Shown: positions 1 to 5,023 of the stretch, piece after piece
Position numbering within the stretch: position 1 is the first letter of the stretch
How the letters are laid out: the number at the start of each line of letters is the position of its first letter
Notes under the pieces: generated by a model
What the model was told of the DNA's origin: nothing
The model's database searches: none
The model's input: only the letters and a program-made list of their open reading frames with translations
Program-made: the position numbers and the translations under genes
Assembly (NCBI GenBank): GCA_016191895.1
Contig: JACPVD010000352.1
Coordinates: 1-5,023, forward strand
Source of the DNA: Chloroflexota bacterium
GTDB taxonomy: Bacteria; Chloroflexota; Anaerolineae; Anaerolineales; Villigracilaceae
Reading direction: 5' to 3'
DNA length: 5,023 nucleotides

Positions 1-411
1 TACAAACGAGTCACCACTTATGAGATATGGTCGATGACCAGCCTGGGCTCTAACGAAAAACAAATTTACCTGAGCGGAGACGTGCTTTCCAATCAATACC
101 CGATCTGGACCCCCGATGGAGAAAACATCCTCTTCAGCCAGCGCAACACGACTCAGTTTACCTTCCCGGATTTGTTCTCCCTCAAATTAGACGCCGGCAG
201 CACGGCATTGAAAATCTCTCTTGGCGTGCTCTCCGTTGAAGACGTCGACTATTCGCCGGATGGGTTGTGGATCGCCTACGAAAGCGGCGGAGATCGCGGT
301 TTTCATATCTATTACTCCACCCCCTCGGGCGCGCACCTGACCCGCATTACCGAAGACGTCACCTTCGACGATTTCGACCCGGTTTGGCGACCCGTCCAAA
401 GCCTGCCATAA
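1..411 (+). CDS. TolB-like beta-propeller (PD40 repeat) protein, C-terminal fragment
   Basis: The frame is open from the first base of the window (first codon TAC) to the TAA at 409-411, so this is the last 136 residues of a longer protein whose start lies upstream; the ATG at 34 is internal. PD40/WD40-like blade motifs are visible, counting from the first visible codon: YPIWTPDGENILFSQ at about 33-47, DVDYSPDGLWIAYES at 81-95, and a closing FDPVWRP at 125-131. This W/Y-SPDG-x-x-I/L pattern is typical of TolB-type propeller blades, in which each repeat forms a beta blade. Such propellers usually mediate protein-protein or ligand binding, and in Chloroflexota they often sit at the extracytoplasmic end of larger proteins, sometimes behind a Ser/Thr kinase or a signal anchor. 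The visible part cannot say which. A terminator follows directly, so the gene appears transcriptionally separate from the chaperone operon. Family call is good; the specific function is unknown. Confidence 0.8.
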   Translation, partial: YKRVTTYEIWSMTSLGSNEKQIYLSGDVLSNQYPIWTPDGENILFSQRNTTQFTFPDLFSLKLDAGSTALKISLGVLSVEDVDYSPDGLWIAYESGGDRGFHIYYSTPSGAHLTRITEDVTFDDFDPVWRPVQSLP

Positions 412-436
412 TCGCTTTCAATTCCAACGAACGAAG

Positions 437-475
437 AAAGAGGAAAGATGCTGAACGCAGGTCTTTCCTCTTTTT
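437..475 (+). terminator. Rho-independent terminator after the propeller gene
   Basis: A perfect 12-bp inverted repeat, AAAGAGGAAAGA (437-448) and TCTTTCCTCTTT (462-473), encloses a 13-nt loop. Inside the loop CTG (451-453) can pair with CAG (458-460). The right arm runs directly into a T-rich tract (471-475, then C and TT). It begins 25 nt after the propeller gene's stop codon and ends 15 nt before the -35 box of the hrcA promoter, so it should insulate the chaperone operon from upstream transcription. The stem is A/G-rich rather than GC-rich, but its length compensates. Confidence 0.75.
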
Positions 476-476
476 C

Positions 477-521
477 TTACACTCCTCTTATTGACGCCCT
501 TCATTTTCGCATGTTAGACTC
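477..521 (+). repeat. Direct pair of TTASACTC boxes flanking the hrcA promoter (possible operator half-sites)
   Basis: TTACACTC (477-484) and TTAGACTC (514-521) are two 8-mers differing at one base, in direct orientation and 37 bp apart. Each equals the left half of the CIRCE element, TTAGCACTC, with one base deleted (the G in the first box, the C in the second). The first lies just upstream of the -35 box and the second overlaps the -10 box. No matching GAGTGCTAA-like right halves are present, so this is not a canonical CIRCE. An operator role is inference and chance similarity is possible. Confidence 0.25.
491..520 (+). promoter_or_regulatory. Putative sigma-70-type promoter for the hrcA-grpE-dnaK-dnaJ operon
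   Basis: A -35 box TTGACG (491-496; 5 of 6 matches to TTGACA) is followed by an 18-nt spacer and a -10 box TAGACT (515-520; fits TAnnnT, 4 of 6 to TATAAT). An extended -10 dinucleotide TG lies at 512-513. The usual distance puts the transcription start near 527, about 3 nt before the hrcA ATG at 530, or at the ATG itself. That agrees with the absence of any Shine-Dalgarno sequence before hrcA. The promoter sits between an intrinsic terminator and the first gene of the operon, exactly where one is expected. Confidence 0.55.
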
Positions 522-529
522 TCTCCGCC

Positions 530-1567
530 ATGCCCGAACTCACAGCGCGACAGCAAACCATCCTCATGCTTCTCATTCGCGACTATATCGAGACGGCGCA
601 ACCCGTCGGCTCGAAGCGACTCGTCGAACGCTTCCATCTTGACCTGAGTCCGGCCACCGTCCGAAATGAAATGTCCGCGCTGACGGAGATGGGCTACCTG
701 AGACAACCCCACACCTCCGCAGGCCGCGTGCCATCCGAAGATGGATACCGTCTCTTCGTCGGCCAGATGATGCAGAAAGCGGAGCTGCCTGCGTCGGTGC
801 AAAATACCATCTCGCATCAATTCTTTCAGGCGCGTTCCGATTCCGATCAATGGATGACACTGGCGGCTTCGGTGCTGGCATATCAATCGCAGGGAGTCTC
901 CCTTGTCACCGCGCCGCACGCCGAAACGATTCGATTCAAACACATCGAGTTGATCTCCACGCAGGGACGGCAGGTGTTGATGGTGATCGTCATGGAAGGC
1001 GGCGAAGTTAATCAACAGGTATTAACTCTCGCCGAGCCGGTCTCACAAGAACGGCTGAGTCAGGTTGCCGCGCGGCTTAACACATTACTGGTTGGGCATT
1101 CCGTCGAATCGATAGCCGCGCTTGCCTCCCGCGCCGATGCCCTTGAACAGGACATCCTCAGCCTGCTGGTTCAGGATATGAAACGCACGTCTGAAAGCGC
1201 GTCGGGCGAAATCTATACCGACGGCCTCACCAATGTGCTGGGTGAGCCCGAATTTGCCGAGTCCGATGAAGCGCGCTGGGCCATGCGCCTGTTTGAAGAA
1301 CGCTCCACCTTGCAGGGATTGATCGCAAAAGCGTCCACGAACAGTAATGTCGGCGGGTTGCAGGTGTTGATCGGCGGCGAAGGCGGTTGGGAGGAACTGC
1401 GCCAATGTTCGATGGTGATCGCAAGATACGGCGCGCCGGGGCTGGCCACCGGCACACTGGGCGTGCTCGGCCCCATGCGCATGTCCTACGCGCGAACGAT
1501 TCCCACCGTGAGATATGTGGCCGGGCTGTTGAGTAATCTGGTTAATGAGAATATGGCAGGCGAGTAA
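530..1567 (+). CDS. hrcA: Heat-inducible transcription repressor HrcA
   Basis: HrcA is the repressor of class I heat-shock genes: it binds the CIRCE operator as a dimer, and its folding and activity depend on GroEL. The product is 345 aa, the normal family length. Residues 1-75 form the winged-helix DNA-binding domain, with the family hallmarks RDYIETAQPVGSKRL (17-31), LSPATVRNEMSALTEMGYL (39-57) and QPHTSAGRVPSEDGYRLFV (59-77). The remainder is the GAF-like/dimerisation region, with the typical LIGGE (about 281-285) and the conserved end GPMRMSYARTIPTVRYV. The ATG at 530 is chosen because MPELTARQQTIL is where HrcA proteins normally begin. No ribosome binding site precedes it, which fits a leaderless or near-leaderless message from the promoter 9 nt upstream. 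It is the first gene of the operon, 59 nt before grpE, and is presumably autoregulated, yet no canonical CIRCE is visible. Identification is firm. Confidence 0.96.
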   Translation: MPELTARQQTILMLLIRDYIETAQPVGSKRLVERFHLDLSPATVRNEMSALTEMGYLRQPHTSAGRVPSEDGYRLFVGQMMQKAELPASVQNTISHQFFQARSDSDQWMTLAASVLAYQSQGVSLVTAPHAETIRFKHIELISTQGRQVLMVIVMEGGEVNQQVLTLAEPVSQERLSQVAARLNTLLVGHSVESIAALASRADALEQDILSLLVQDMKRTSESASGEIYTDGLTNVLGEPEFAESDEARWAMRLFEERSTLQGLIAKASTNSNVGGLQVLIGGEGGWEELRQCSMVIARYGAPGLATGTLGVLGPMRMSYARTIPTVRYVAGLLSNLVNENMAGE

Positions 1568-1579
1568 CACGACAAGCAC

Positions 1580-1597
1580 CGCAACATTCATGTTGCG
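1580..1597. repeat. Perfect 8-bp dyad in the hrcA-grpE gap (hairpin or operator-like)
   Basis: CGCAACAT (1580-1587), two spacer bases TC, then ATGTTGCG (1590-1597) form a perfect 18-nt palindrome. As RNA it could form a 7-bp stem with a 4-nt loop (TTCA). There is no T tract after it, so it does not look like a terminator. An AT-rich stretch with a -10-like TATAAA (1607-1612) follows 9 nt later, but no good -35 box is visible at the right distance. It may be an operator for a weak internal promoter, an mRNA processing or stability hairpin, or chance. It does not resemble CIRCE. Confidence 0.4.
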
Positions 1598-1626
1598 CCA
1601 CAAGAATATAAAATGAGAGCGGATAC

Positions 1627-2184
1627 ATGACTGATAAAAAGAAACACAAACACGAAGCAAAAATCGAAGAGACACAACCCACAGCGGAGTCCGCGCCCAT
1701 GGAGGGGGAGCAGGCCAAAGTCGACGCGGAGCGGGATGCGCTGCAAGCCCAATTGGCCGAAGCAGAGGCCAGGGCGTTGGAATATAAAGATGGCTGGGCC
1801 AGGTCGCAGGCGGAGTTTCAAAATTATAAAAAACGCATCGAACGCGATAACGAGTTGATGTACGCGGGCATGAAAGGCGATATCATCAAGAAGGTCCTGC
1901 CCGCGCTTGACGACCTGGAACGCGCCCTGCAAAACCGTCCCGCGGACGATGCATGGGCAAGCGGCATTGAACTCATCGCGCGCAAATTGCAAAATATGCT
2001 CGAAGGCGAAGGCGTGAAACGCATCGAAGCGAATGGCACGGCCTTTGACCCGAACTTCCACGAAGCCATCTCGCATGAGCCAAGCGAAGAGGTCGAGAGC
2101 GGCCATGTGATTGCGGTGGTGCAAAATGGTTATATGCTCGGTGAGCGAGTGATACGGCCCGCGTTGGTGCGGGTGGCGCAATAA
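1627..2184 (+). CDS. grpE: Nucleotide exchange factor GrpE (Hsp70 cochaperone)
   Basis: GrpE dimers bind the DnaK ATPase domain and release ADP, resetting the DnaK cycle; they also act as a thermosensor in the cytoplasm. The 185-aa product is within the usual family length. Residues 1-35 are a charged, low-complexity, probably disordered tail (KKKHKHEAK, then acidic). About 36-85 is the long dimerising helix, which includes the conserved QAEFQNYKKRIERD (61-74). About 86-135 contributes the helical bundle (KKVLPALDDLERAL, 88-101). The C-terminal beta domain that contacts DnaK shows the signature FDPNFHEAISHEPSEEV (140-156) followed by GHVIAVVQNGYMLGERVIRPALVRVA. The ATG at 1627 has only a weak purine-rich stretch upstream (GAGAG at 1615-1619). 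Its stop lies 92 nt before dnaK, and a heptad-repeat hairpin fills that gap. Identification is firm; the exact start is likely but less certain because the N-terminal tail is variable in this family. Confidence 0.96.
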   Translation: MTDKKKHKHEAKIEETQPTAESAPMEGEQAKVDAERDALQAQLAEAEARALEYKDGWARSQAEFQNYKKRIERDNELMYAGMKGDIIKKVLPALDDLERALQNRPADDAWASGIELIARKLQNMLEGEGVKRIEANGTAFDPNFHEAISHEPSEEVESGHVIAVVQNGYMLGERVIRPALVRVAQ

Positions 2185-2190
2185 AAAATA

Positions 2191-2261
2191 AAGTTGCAAG
2201 TTGAAGGTTTGCAGGTTTGCATGTTGAACCTTAAACCTGCAACCTTCCAATTTTCAAACTT
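2191..2261. repeat. Degenerate 7-nt tandem repeat array forming a long imperfect hairpin, upstream of dnaK
   Basis: The left half reads as head-to-tail units AAGTTGC, AAGTTGA, AGGTTTGC, AGGTTTGC, ATGTTGA (2191-2227, two units being 8 nt). From 2228 the array switches to the opposite orientation with ACCTTAA, ACCTGCA, ACCTTCC. The arms pair: GAAGGTT (2203-2209) with AACCTTC (2241-2247), and GCAGGTTT (2211-2218) with AAACCTGC (2233-2240), giving 15 bp with one bulged T at 2210 and a 14-nt loop. Looser pairing extends outward to about 2191 and 2261. It occupies most of the 92-nt grpE-dnaK gap and ends just before the dnaK ribosome binding site. There is no clean T tract after the main stem, so termination is possible but not obvious. 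Function is unknown; it could tune transcript stability or processing, or be a dispersed repeat family. Confidence 0.8.
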
Positions 2262-2267
2262 TTAAAC

Positions 2268-2272
2268 GAGGA
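2268..2272 (+). promoter_or_regulatory. Ribosome binding site of dnaK
   Basis: GAGGA ends 4 nt before the dnaK ATG at 2277. It is the only clear Shine-Dalgarno sequence in front of any of the four operon genes: hrcA and dnaJ have none, and grpE has only a weak purine stretch. This suggests that dnaK is translated most efficiently, in line with the excess of DnaK over its cochaperones usual in bacteria (inference). Confidence 0.7.
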
Positions 2273-2276
2273 AATC

Positions 2277-4163
2277 ATGGCAAAAATTATTGGCATCGAT
2301 CTTGGCACGACAAATTCAGTGGCGGCGGTGATGAGTGGCGGCGAGCCGGTGGTCATTCCATCGGCGGAGGGGGAGCGGCTTGTCCCTTCAGTGGTGGCGG
2401 TGAATAAAAATCACGAACGCCTTGTGGGACGCGTGGCGCGCAACCAGGCGATCACGAATCCGAACAACACTATTTTTTCGGTGAAACGTTTTATGGGGCG
2501 CAAGGCCGATGACCCGCAGGTGGAACATACCCGCAAACGCGTGCCCTACGCAGTGACCGCGGCAGACAACGGCGATGTGCGCGTGAAACTGGACGACAAG
2601 GAATATTCGCCACCTGAAATCTCGGCGATGATCCTTGCGAAGATCAAGGCGGATGCGGAGGCGTATCTCGGCGAGACGATCACGCAGGCGGTGATCACCG
2701 TCCCCGCGTATTTCAACGACGCGCAACGCAATGCAACGAAGGATGCGGGAAAGATCGCCGGCCTCGAAGTGCTTCGCATTATCAATGAACCGACGGCGTC
2801 TTCTCTTGCATATGGCCTCGATAAAAAGAAGAACGAAGTCATTGTTGTGTACGATCTCGGCGGTGGCACGTTCGACGTTTCGATTTTGGATGTGGGCGAC
2901 GGCGTCTTCCAGGTCCGCGCCACGAGCGGCGACACCTTCCTCGGCGGTGACGATTTCGATTTGCGCATCATGGATCATTTGATCGAGACGTTCAAAAAAG
3001 ATAATGGGATCGACCTGCATGGCGACCGCCAGGCGTTACAACGGTTGAAGGAAGCCGCGGAAAAGGCGAAGATCGAACTTTCGACGGTGATGCAGACGGA
3101 AATCAACCTGCCGTATTTGACTGCGGATGCGAACGGCCCCAAACATTTGGTAATGACTCTTTCCCGCGCCAAACTGGAACAAATTACAGCGGATCTTGTC
3201 GACCGGACGATTGCTCCCGTTAAACAGGCCTTATCTGACGCCGGATTAAATGCCGGCGATATTCATGAAATCGTTTTGGTCGGCGGCATGACTCGTATGC
3301 CGGCGATTCAGGATCGAGTTCGCGCTTTCTTTGGGAAGGACCCGCACAAGGGAGTCAATCCCGACGAAGTGGTGGCGATTGGCGCGGCGATTCAGGCGGG
3401 CGTCCTCGGCGGCGAGGTGAAGGACATTCTTCTGTTGGATGTGACCCCGCTGACCCTTTCGATTGAAACGTTGGGCGGAGTCGCCACGCCGCAAATCGAA
3501 CGCAATACCACCATTCCCACACGCCGCACGCAGGTCTTCTCCACAGCGGCGGATAATCAAACGCAAGTGGAAATTCATGTCTTGCAGGGTGAGCGTCCGA
3601 TGGCAGTGGATAATAAATCATTGGGCAAGTTCACGCTGGATGGAATCCCGCCGTCACCTCGCGGGGTTCCGCAGGTTGAAGTGACCTTCGATGTGGATGC
3701 GAACGGCATCATGAAAGTCAGCGCAAAGGACAAGGCGACGGGACGCACACAGCACATCACGATTACCGCGTCCTCTGGTTTGAGCGAAGCCGAAGTGGAA
3801 AAGATGCGCAAGGACGCCGAAGCCCATGCCGAGGAAGACCGTAAACGCAAGGAATTGATCGAAGCGCGGAATAATGCCGATAACACCGTTTATGCCGGCG
3901 AAAAGGCCATTCGCGAGTTTGGCGATAAGATTCCCGCCGATGTTCGAAGCGACGTCGAAGCGAAGATGGCGGAGGTCAGGTCTGCGGCGCAAGGCGAGGA
4001 CATTGAGAAGACCAAATCGTCGGTGGAGGCGCTGGGGCTGGCCATTCAAAAGATTGGCGCGTCGGTCTATGAGCAGAATCAGGCGCCGGGCGGGGGGGAT
4101 GCGGGTTCAAATCCGAATCCAAATGACGGCCCGGATGTGGTGGATGGAGAAGTAAAGGAGTAG
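2277..4163 (+). CDS. dnaK: Molecular chaperone DnaK (Hsp70)
   Basis: DnaK is the ATP-driven chaperone that binds exposed hydrophobic peptide segments, working with DnaJ and GrpE in the cytoplasm. The 628-aa length is near normal. The N-terminal ATPase domain (about 1-380) shows the phosphate-1 loop GIDLGTTNS (6-14), K70 at the position of the catalytic lysine, P143 and R151 (interdomain signalling positions in E. coli), phosphate-2 [13 protein letters not shown] (191-203) and the adenosine motif VGGMTRMP (335-342). The interdomain linker is [10 protein letters not shown] (383-392). The substrate-binding beta sandwich follows (about 393-502, with VLQGERPMA and GIPPSPRG), then the helical lid (about 503-600). 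A Gly/Asn/Pro-rich tail ends VVDGEVKE. An extra segment of about 24 residues near 75-98, as in E. coli DnaK, is present. One small oddity is [10 protein letters not shown] (171-180), where EPTAAALAYG is usual. The start is fixed by [12 protein letters not shown] and a good ribosome binding site. Identification is certain. Confidence 0.99.
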   Translation: MAKIIGIDLGTTNSVAAVMSGGEPVVIPSAEGERLVPSVVAVNKNHERLVGRVARNQAITNPNNTIFSVKRFMGRKADDPQVEHTRKRVPYAVTAADNGDVRVKLDDKEYSPPEISAMILAKIKADAEAYLGETITQAVITVPAYFNDAQRNATKDAGKIAGLEVLRIINEPTASSLAYGLDKKKNEVIVVYDLGGGTFDVSILDVGDGVFQVRATSGDTFLGGDDFDLRIMDHLIETFKKDNGIDLHGDRQALQRLKEAAEKAKIELSTVMQTEINLPYLTADANGPKHLVMTLSRAKLEQITADLVDRTIAPVKQALSDAGLNAGDIHEIVLVGGMTRMPAIQDRVRAFFGKDPHKGVNPDEVVAIGAAIQAGVLGGEVKDILLLDVTPLTLSIETLGGVATPQIERNTTIPTRRTQVFSTAADNQTQVEIHVLQGERPMAVDNKSLGKFTLDGIPPSPRGVPQVEVTFDVDANGIMKVSAKDKATGRTQHITITASSGLSEAEVEKMRKDAEAHAEEDRKRKELIEARNNADNTVYAGEKAIREFGDKIPADVRSDVEAKMAEVRSAAQGEDIEKTKSSVEALGLAIQKIGASVYEQNQAPGGGDAGSNPNPNDGPDVVDGEVKE

Positions 4164-4167
4164 GCCG

Positions 4168-4238
4168 GTTGAAGGTTCAAGGTTTGAAAGTTGCAGGTTA
4201 AGAACTTTCAACCTGTAACCTTGAACATGCAACTTGTA
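4168..4238. repeat. Degenerate 7-nt tandem repeat array forming a long imperfect hairpin, upstream of dnaJ
   Basis: Left-half units are AGGTTCA (4173-4179), AGGTTTGA (4180-4187), AAGTTGC (4188-4194) and AGGTTAA (4195-4201). Right-half units are five exactly phased heptads: ACTTTCA, ACCTGTA, ACCTTGA, ACATGCA, ACTTGTA (4204-4238). Pairing includes a perfect 10-bp stem GTTCAAGGTT (4175-4184) with AACCTTGAAC (4217-4226), an outer GTTG (4168-4171) with CAAC (4230-4233), and an inner GAAAGTT (4186-4192) with AACTTTC (4203-4209). The array begins 5 nt after the dnaK stop codon and ends 2 nt before the dnaJ ATG, so it replaces any Shine-Dalgarno sequence. It shares GTTGAAGGTT with the array before dnaK (4168-4177 and 2200-2209), and TTGCATGTT in inverted form, but the two are not copies. 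Confidence 0.8.
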
Positions 4239-4240
4239 TT

Positions 4241-5023
4241 ATGAGCAACCGAGATTACTACGAAATTCTAGGTGTTGGAAAGAATGCGAGCGATGACGAG
4301 ATCAAAGCCGCGTTCCGCAAACTTGCGCGCCAGTATCATCCCGACGTGAGCAAGGAAGAACACGCCGAGGAAAAATTCAAAGAGATCAACGAAGCCTATG
4401 GCGTGCTTTCGGATTCGGATAAACGCGCGCGCTATGACCGCTTCGGCAAAGAGGGACTCGGCGGCATGGGTGGTGGCGGCTACCACGATTACTCTGCCGA
4501 TTTCGGCGATCTGTTCGAGGAGATTCTCGGTGGCTTTGGTTTTTCCACCGGGCGGCGGAGTTCACGCAACGCTGCGCGACCGAGGCGCGGGCGCGACCTG
4601 CAAATGCAGGTCACATTGACGTTCGAAGAATCGGTCTTCGGCGTCGAAAAGGAAATCGAATTCCAGCGCGAAGAGACTTGTTCGCATTGTAAAGGCAATG
4701 GCGCAGAGCCGGGCACATCGCCGGTGAAATGTTCCACTTGTAATGGGCAGGGCGAAGTGCGCCAGATTCGTCAGACCTTTTTGGGTCAGATGATGCAGAC
4801 AGCGACGTGCCCGAATTGCAATGGGCGCGGCGAAATCATTTCCTCACCCTGCAAGACCTGTCGCGGCGCGGGGCTGGAGCGAAAGAATGTAAAGAAGAAG
4901 GTGCAAATTCCCGCCGGTGTGGATGTGGGCACGCAGATCCGCTTGAACGGGGAGGGCGGTCCCGGCGTGCTCGGTGGCCCGAATGGTAGTTTGTTCGTCG
5001 TGCTGGATGTGAGGCCGCATCAA
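4241..5023 (+). CDS. dnaJ: Chaperone protein DnaJ (Hsp40, class A), 3' end beyond the window
   Basis: DnaJ binds unfolded protein, hands it to DnaK and stimulates DnaK's ATPase. The frame stays open from the ATG at 4241 to the last base, giving 261 of roughly 370-380 expected residues; it is cut by the window edge, not visibly broken. The J domain covers about 4-69 (RDYYEILGV at the start, the catalytic HPD at 33-35, and [12 protein letters not shown] at 61-72). A Gly/Phe-rich linker spans about 70-105 ([20 protein letters not shown]). The first substrate-binding beta domain begins at [16 protein letters not shown] (115-130). The zinc region has all four CxxCxGxG motifs intact, starting at C147, C164, C190 and C204, which makes this a class A DnaJ. 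The C-terminal domain starts with [19 protein letters not shown] (221-239). No Shine-Dalgarno sequence precedes the ATG; a heptad-repeat hairpin ends 2 nt upstream. It is the fourth gene of the operon, 77 nt after dnaK. Confidence 0.97.
   Translation, partial: MSNRDYYEILGVGKNASDDEIKAAFRKLARQYHPDVSKEEHAEEKFKEINEAYGVLSDSDKRARYDRFGKEGLGGMGGGGYHDYSADFGDLFEEILGGFGFSTGRRSSRNAARPRRGRDLQMQVTLTFEESVFGVEKEIEFQREETCSHCKGNGAEPGTSPVKCSTCNGQGEVRQIRQTFLGQMMQTATCPNCNGRGEIISSPCKTCRGAGLERKNVKKKVQIPAGVDVGTQIRLNGEGGPGVLGGPNGSLFVVLDVRPHQ

Noticed and set aside
448..642. Small + strand open frame beginning in the terminator and overlapping the start of hrcA
   Set aside because: It starts inside the terminator hairpin, runs out of frame through hrcA, has no ribosome binding site and no recognisable product.
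488..1675. Several minus-strand open frames opposite hrcA (488-1015, 573-881, 1085-1675)
   Set aside because: They are products of codon bias in the opposite strand of hrcA; the translations show no domain and overlap one another.
1588..2250. Long minus-strand open frame (220 codons) opposite grpE
   Set aside because: It is the antisense shadow of a clear GrpE coding sequence, with no recognisable domain (Phe/His/Leu-rich composition from reversed codons), and its start lies inside the repeat array.
2191..2261. Reading the grpE-dnaK hairpin as an ordinary Rho-independent terminator
   Set aside because: The right arm is followed by mixed sequence rather than a T run, the stem continues loosely outward, and termination here would cut dnaK off from its only clear promoter. 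Partial attenuation is not excluded.
2388..4049. Minus-strand and out-of-frame open frames across dnaK
   Set aside because: All are fully contained in an unambiguous dnaK gene, and the translations are Arg/Ser/His-rich shadows.
2185..4240. The heptad arrays as a CRISPR array or a pair of insertion sequence ends
   Set aside because: The units are 7-8 nt with no spacers of constant length, and there is no transposase gene or target-site duplication; dnaK between them is an intact operon gene in its normal place.
4807..4989. Small + strand open frame inside dnaJ
   Set aside because: It is in a different frame from dnaJ, within its zinc-finger region, and is Arg-rich in the manner of shadow frames.

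Overview
The window holds a bacterial class I heat-shock (DnaK chaperone) operon in the order hrcA - grpE - dnaK - dnaJ, all on the + strand. It is preceded by the 3' end of an unrelated gene for a TolB-like beta-propeller protein. The host is most likely a member of Chloroflexota, probably an Anaerolineae-like lineage. The reasons are the character of the DnaK protein (N-terminus, an extra NBD segment of the kind seen in diderm DnaK, a C-terminus ending VVDGEVKE), the presence of HrcA with this gene order, a moderately GC-rich composition, and the unusual intergenic repeats. This placement rests on remembered family features, not on a search.

Layout: 1-411 is the C-terminal end of a PD40/TolB-type propeller protein. 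412-529 contains a strong intrinsic terminator (437-475) and then a convincing promoter (TTGACG, 18-nt spacer, extended TG, TAGACT) whose -10 box lies only 9 nt before the hrcA ATG, so the hrcA transcript is probably leaderless or nearly so. 530-1567 is hrcA, 1627-2184 grpE, 2277-4163 dnaK, and 4241 to the window end is dnaJ, cut off after 261 codons. The intergenic gaps are 59, 92 and 77 nt.

How the genes work together: HrcA is the heat-labile repressor normally controlling such operons. DnaK is the Hsp70 ATPase that binds unfolded polypeptides, DnaJ delivers substrate and stimulates ATP hydrolysis, and GrpE is the nucleotide-exchange factor. All four proteins look intact as far as they are visible, with the key motifs present.

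The least ordinary content lies between the genes. The gaps before dnaK and before dnaJ are each almost filled by a degenerate tandem repeat with a 7-nt period (ARGTTNN on the + strand) that switches to its reverse complement halfway, giving a long imperfect hairpin. The two arrays share words but are not copies of each other. In addition, no canonical CIRCE operator is visible although HrcA is encoded; instead two near-CIRCE half-sites (TTACACTC and TTAGACTC) flank the hrcA promoter in direct orientation. No mobile element, tRNA, rRNA or CRISPR array was seen.
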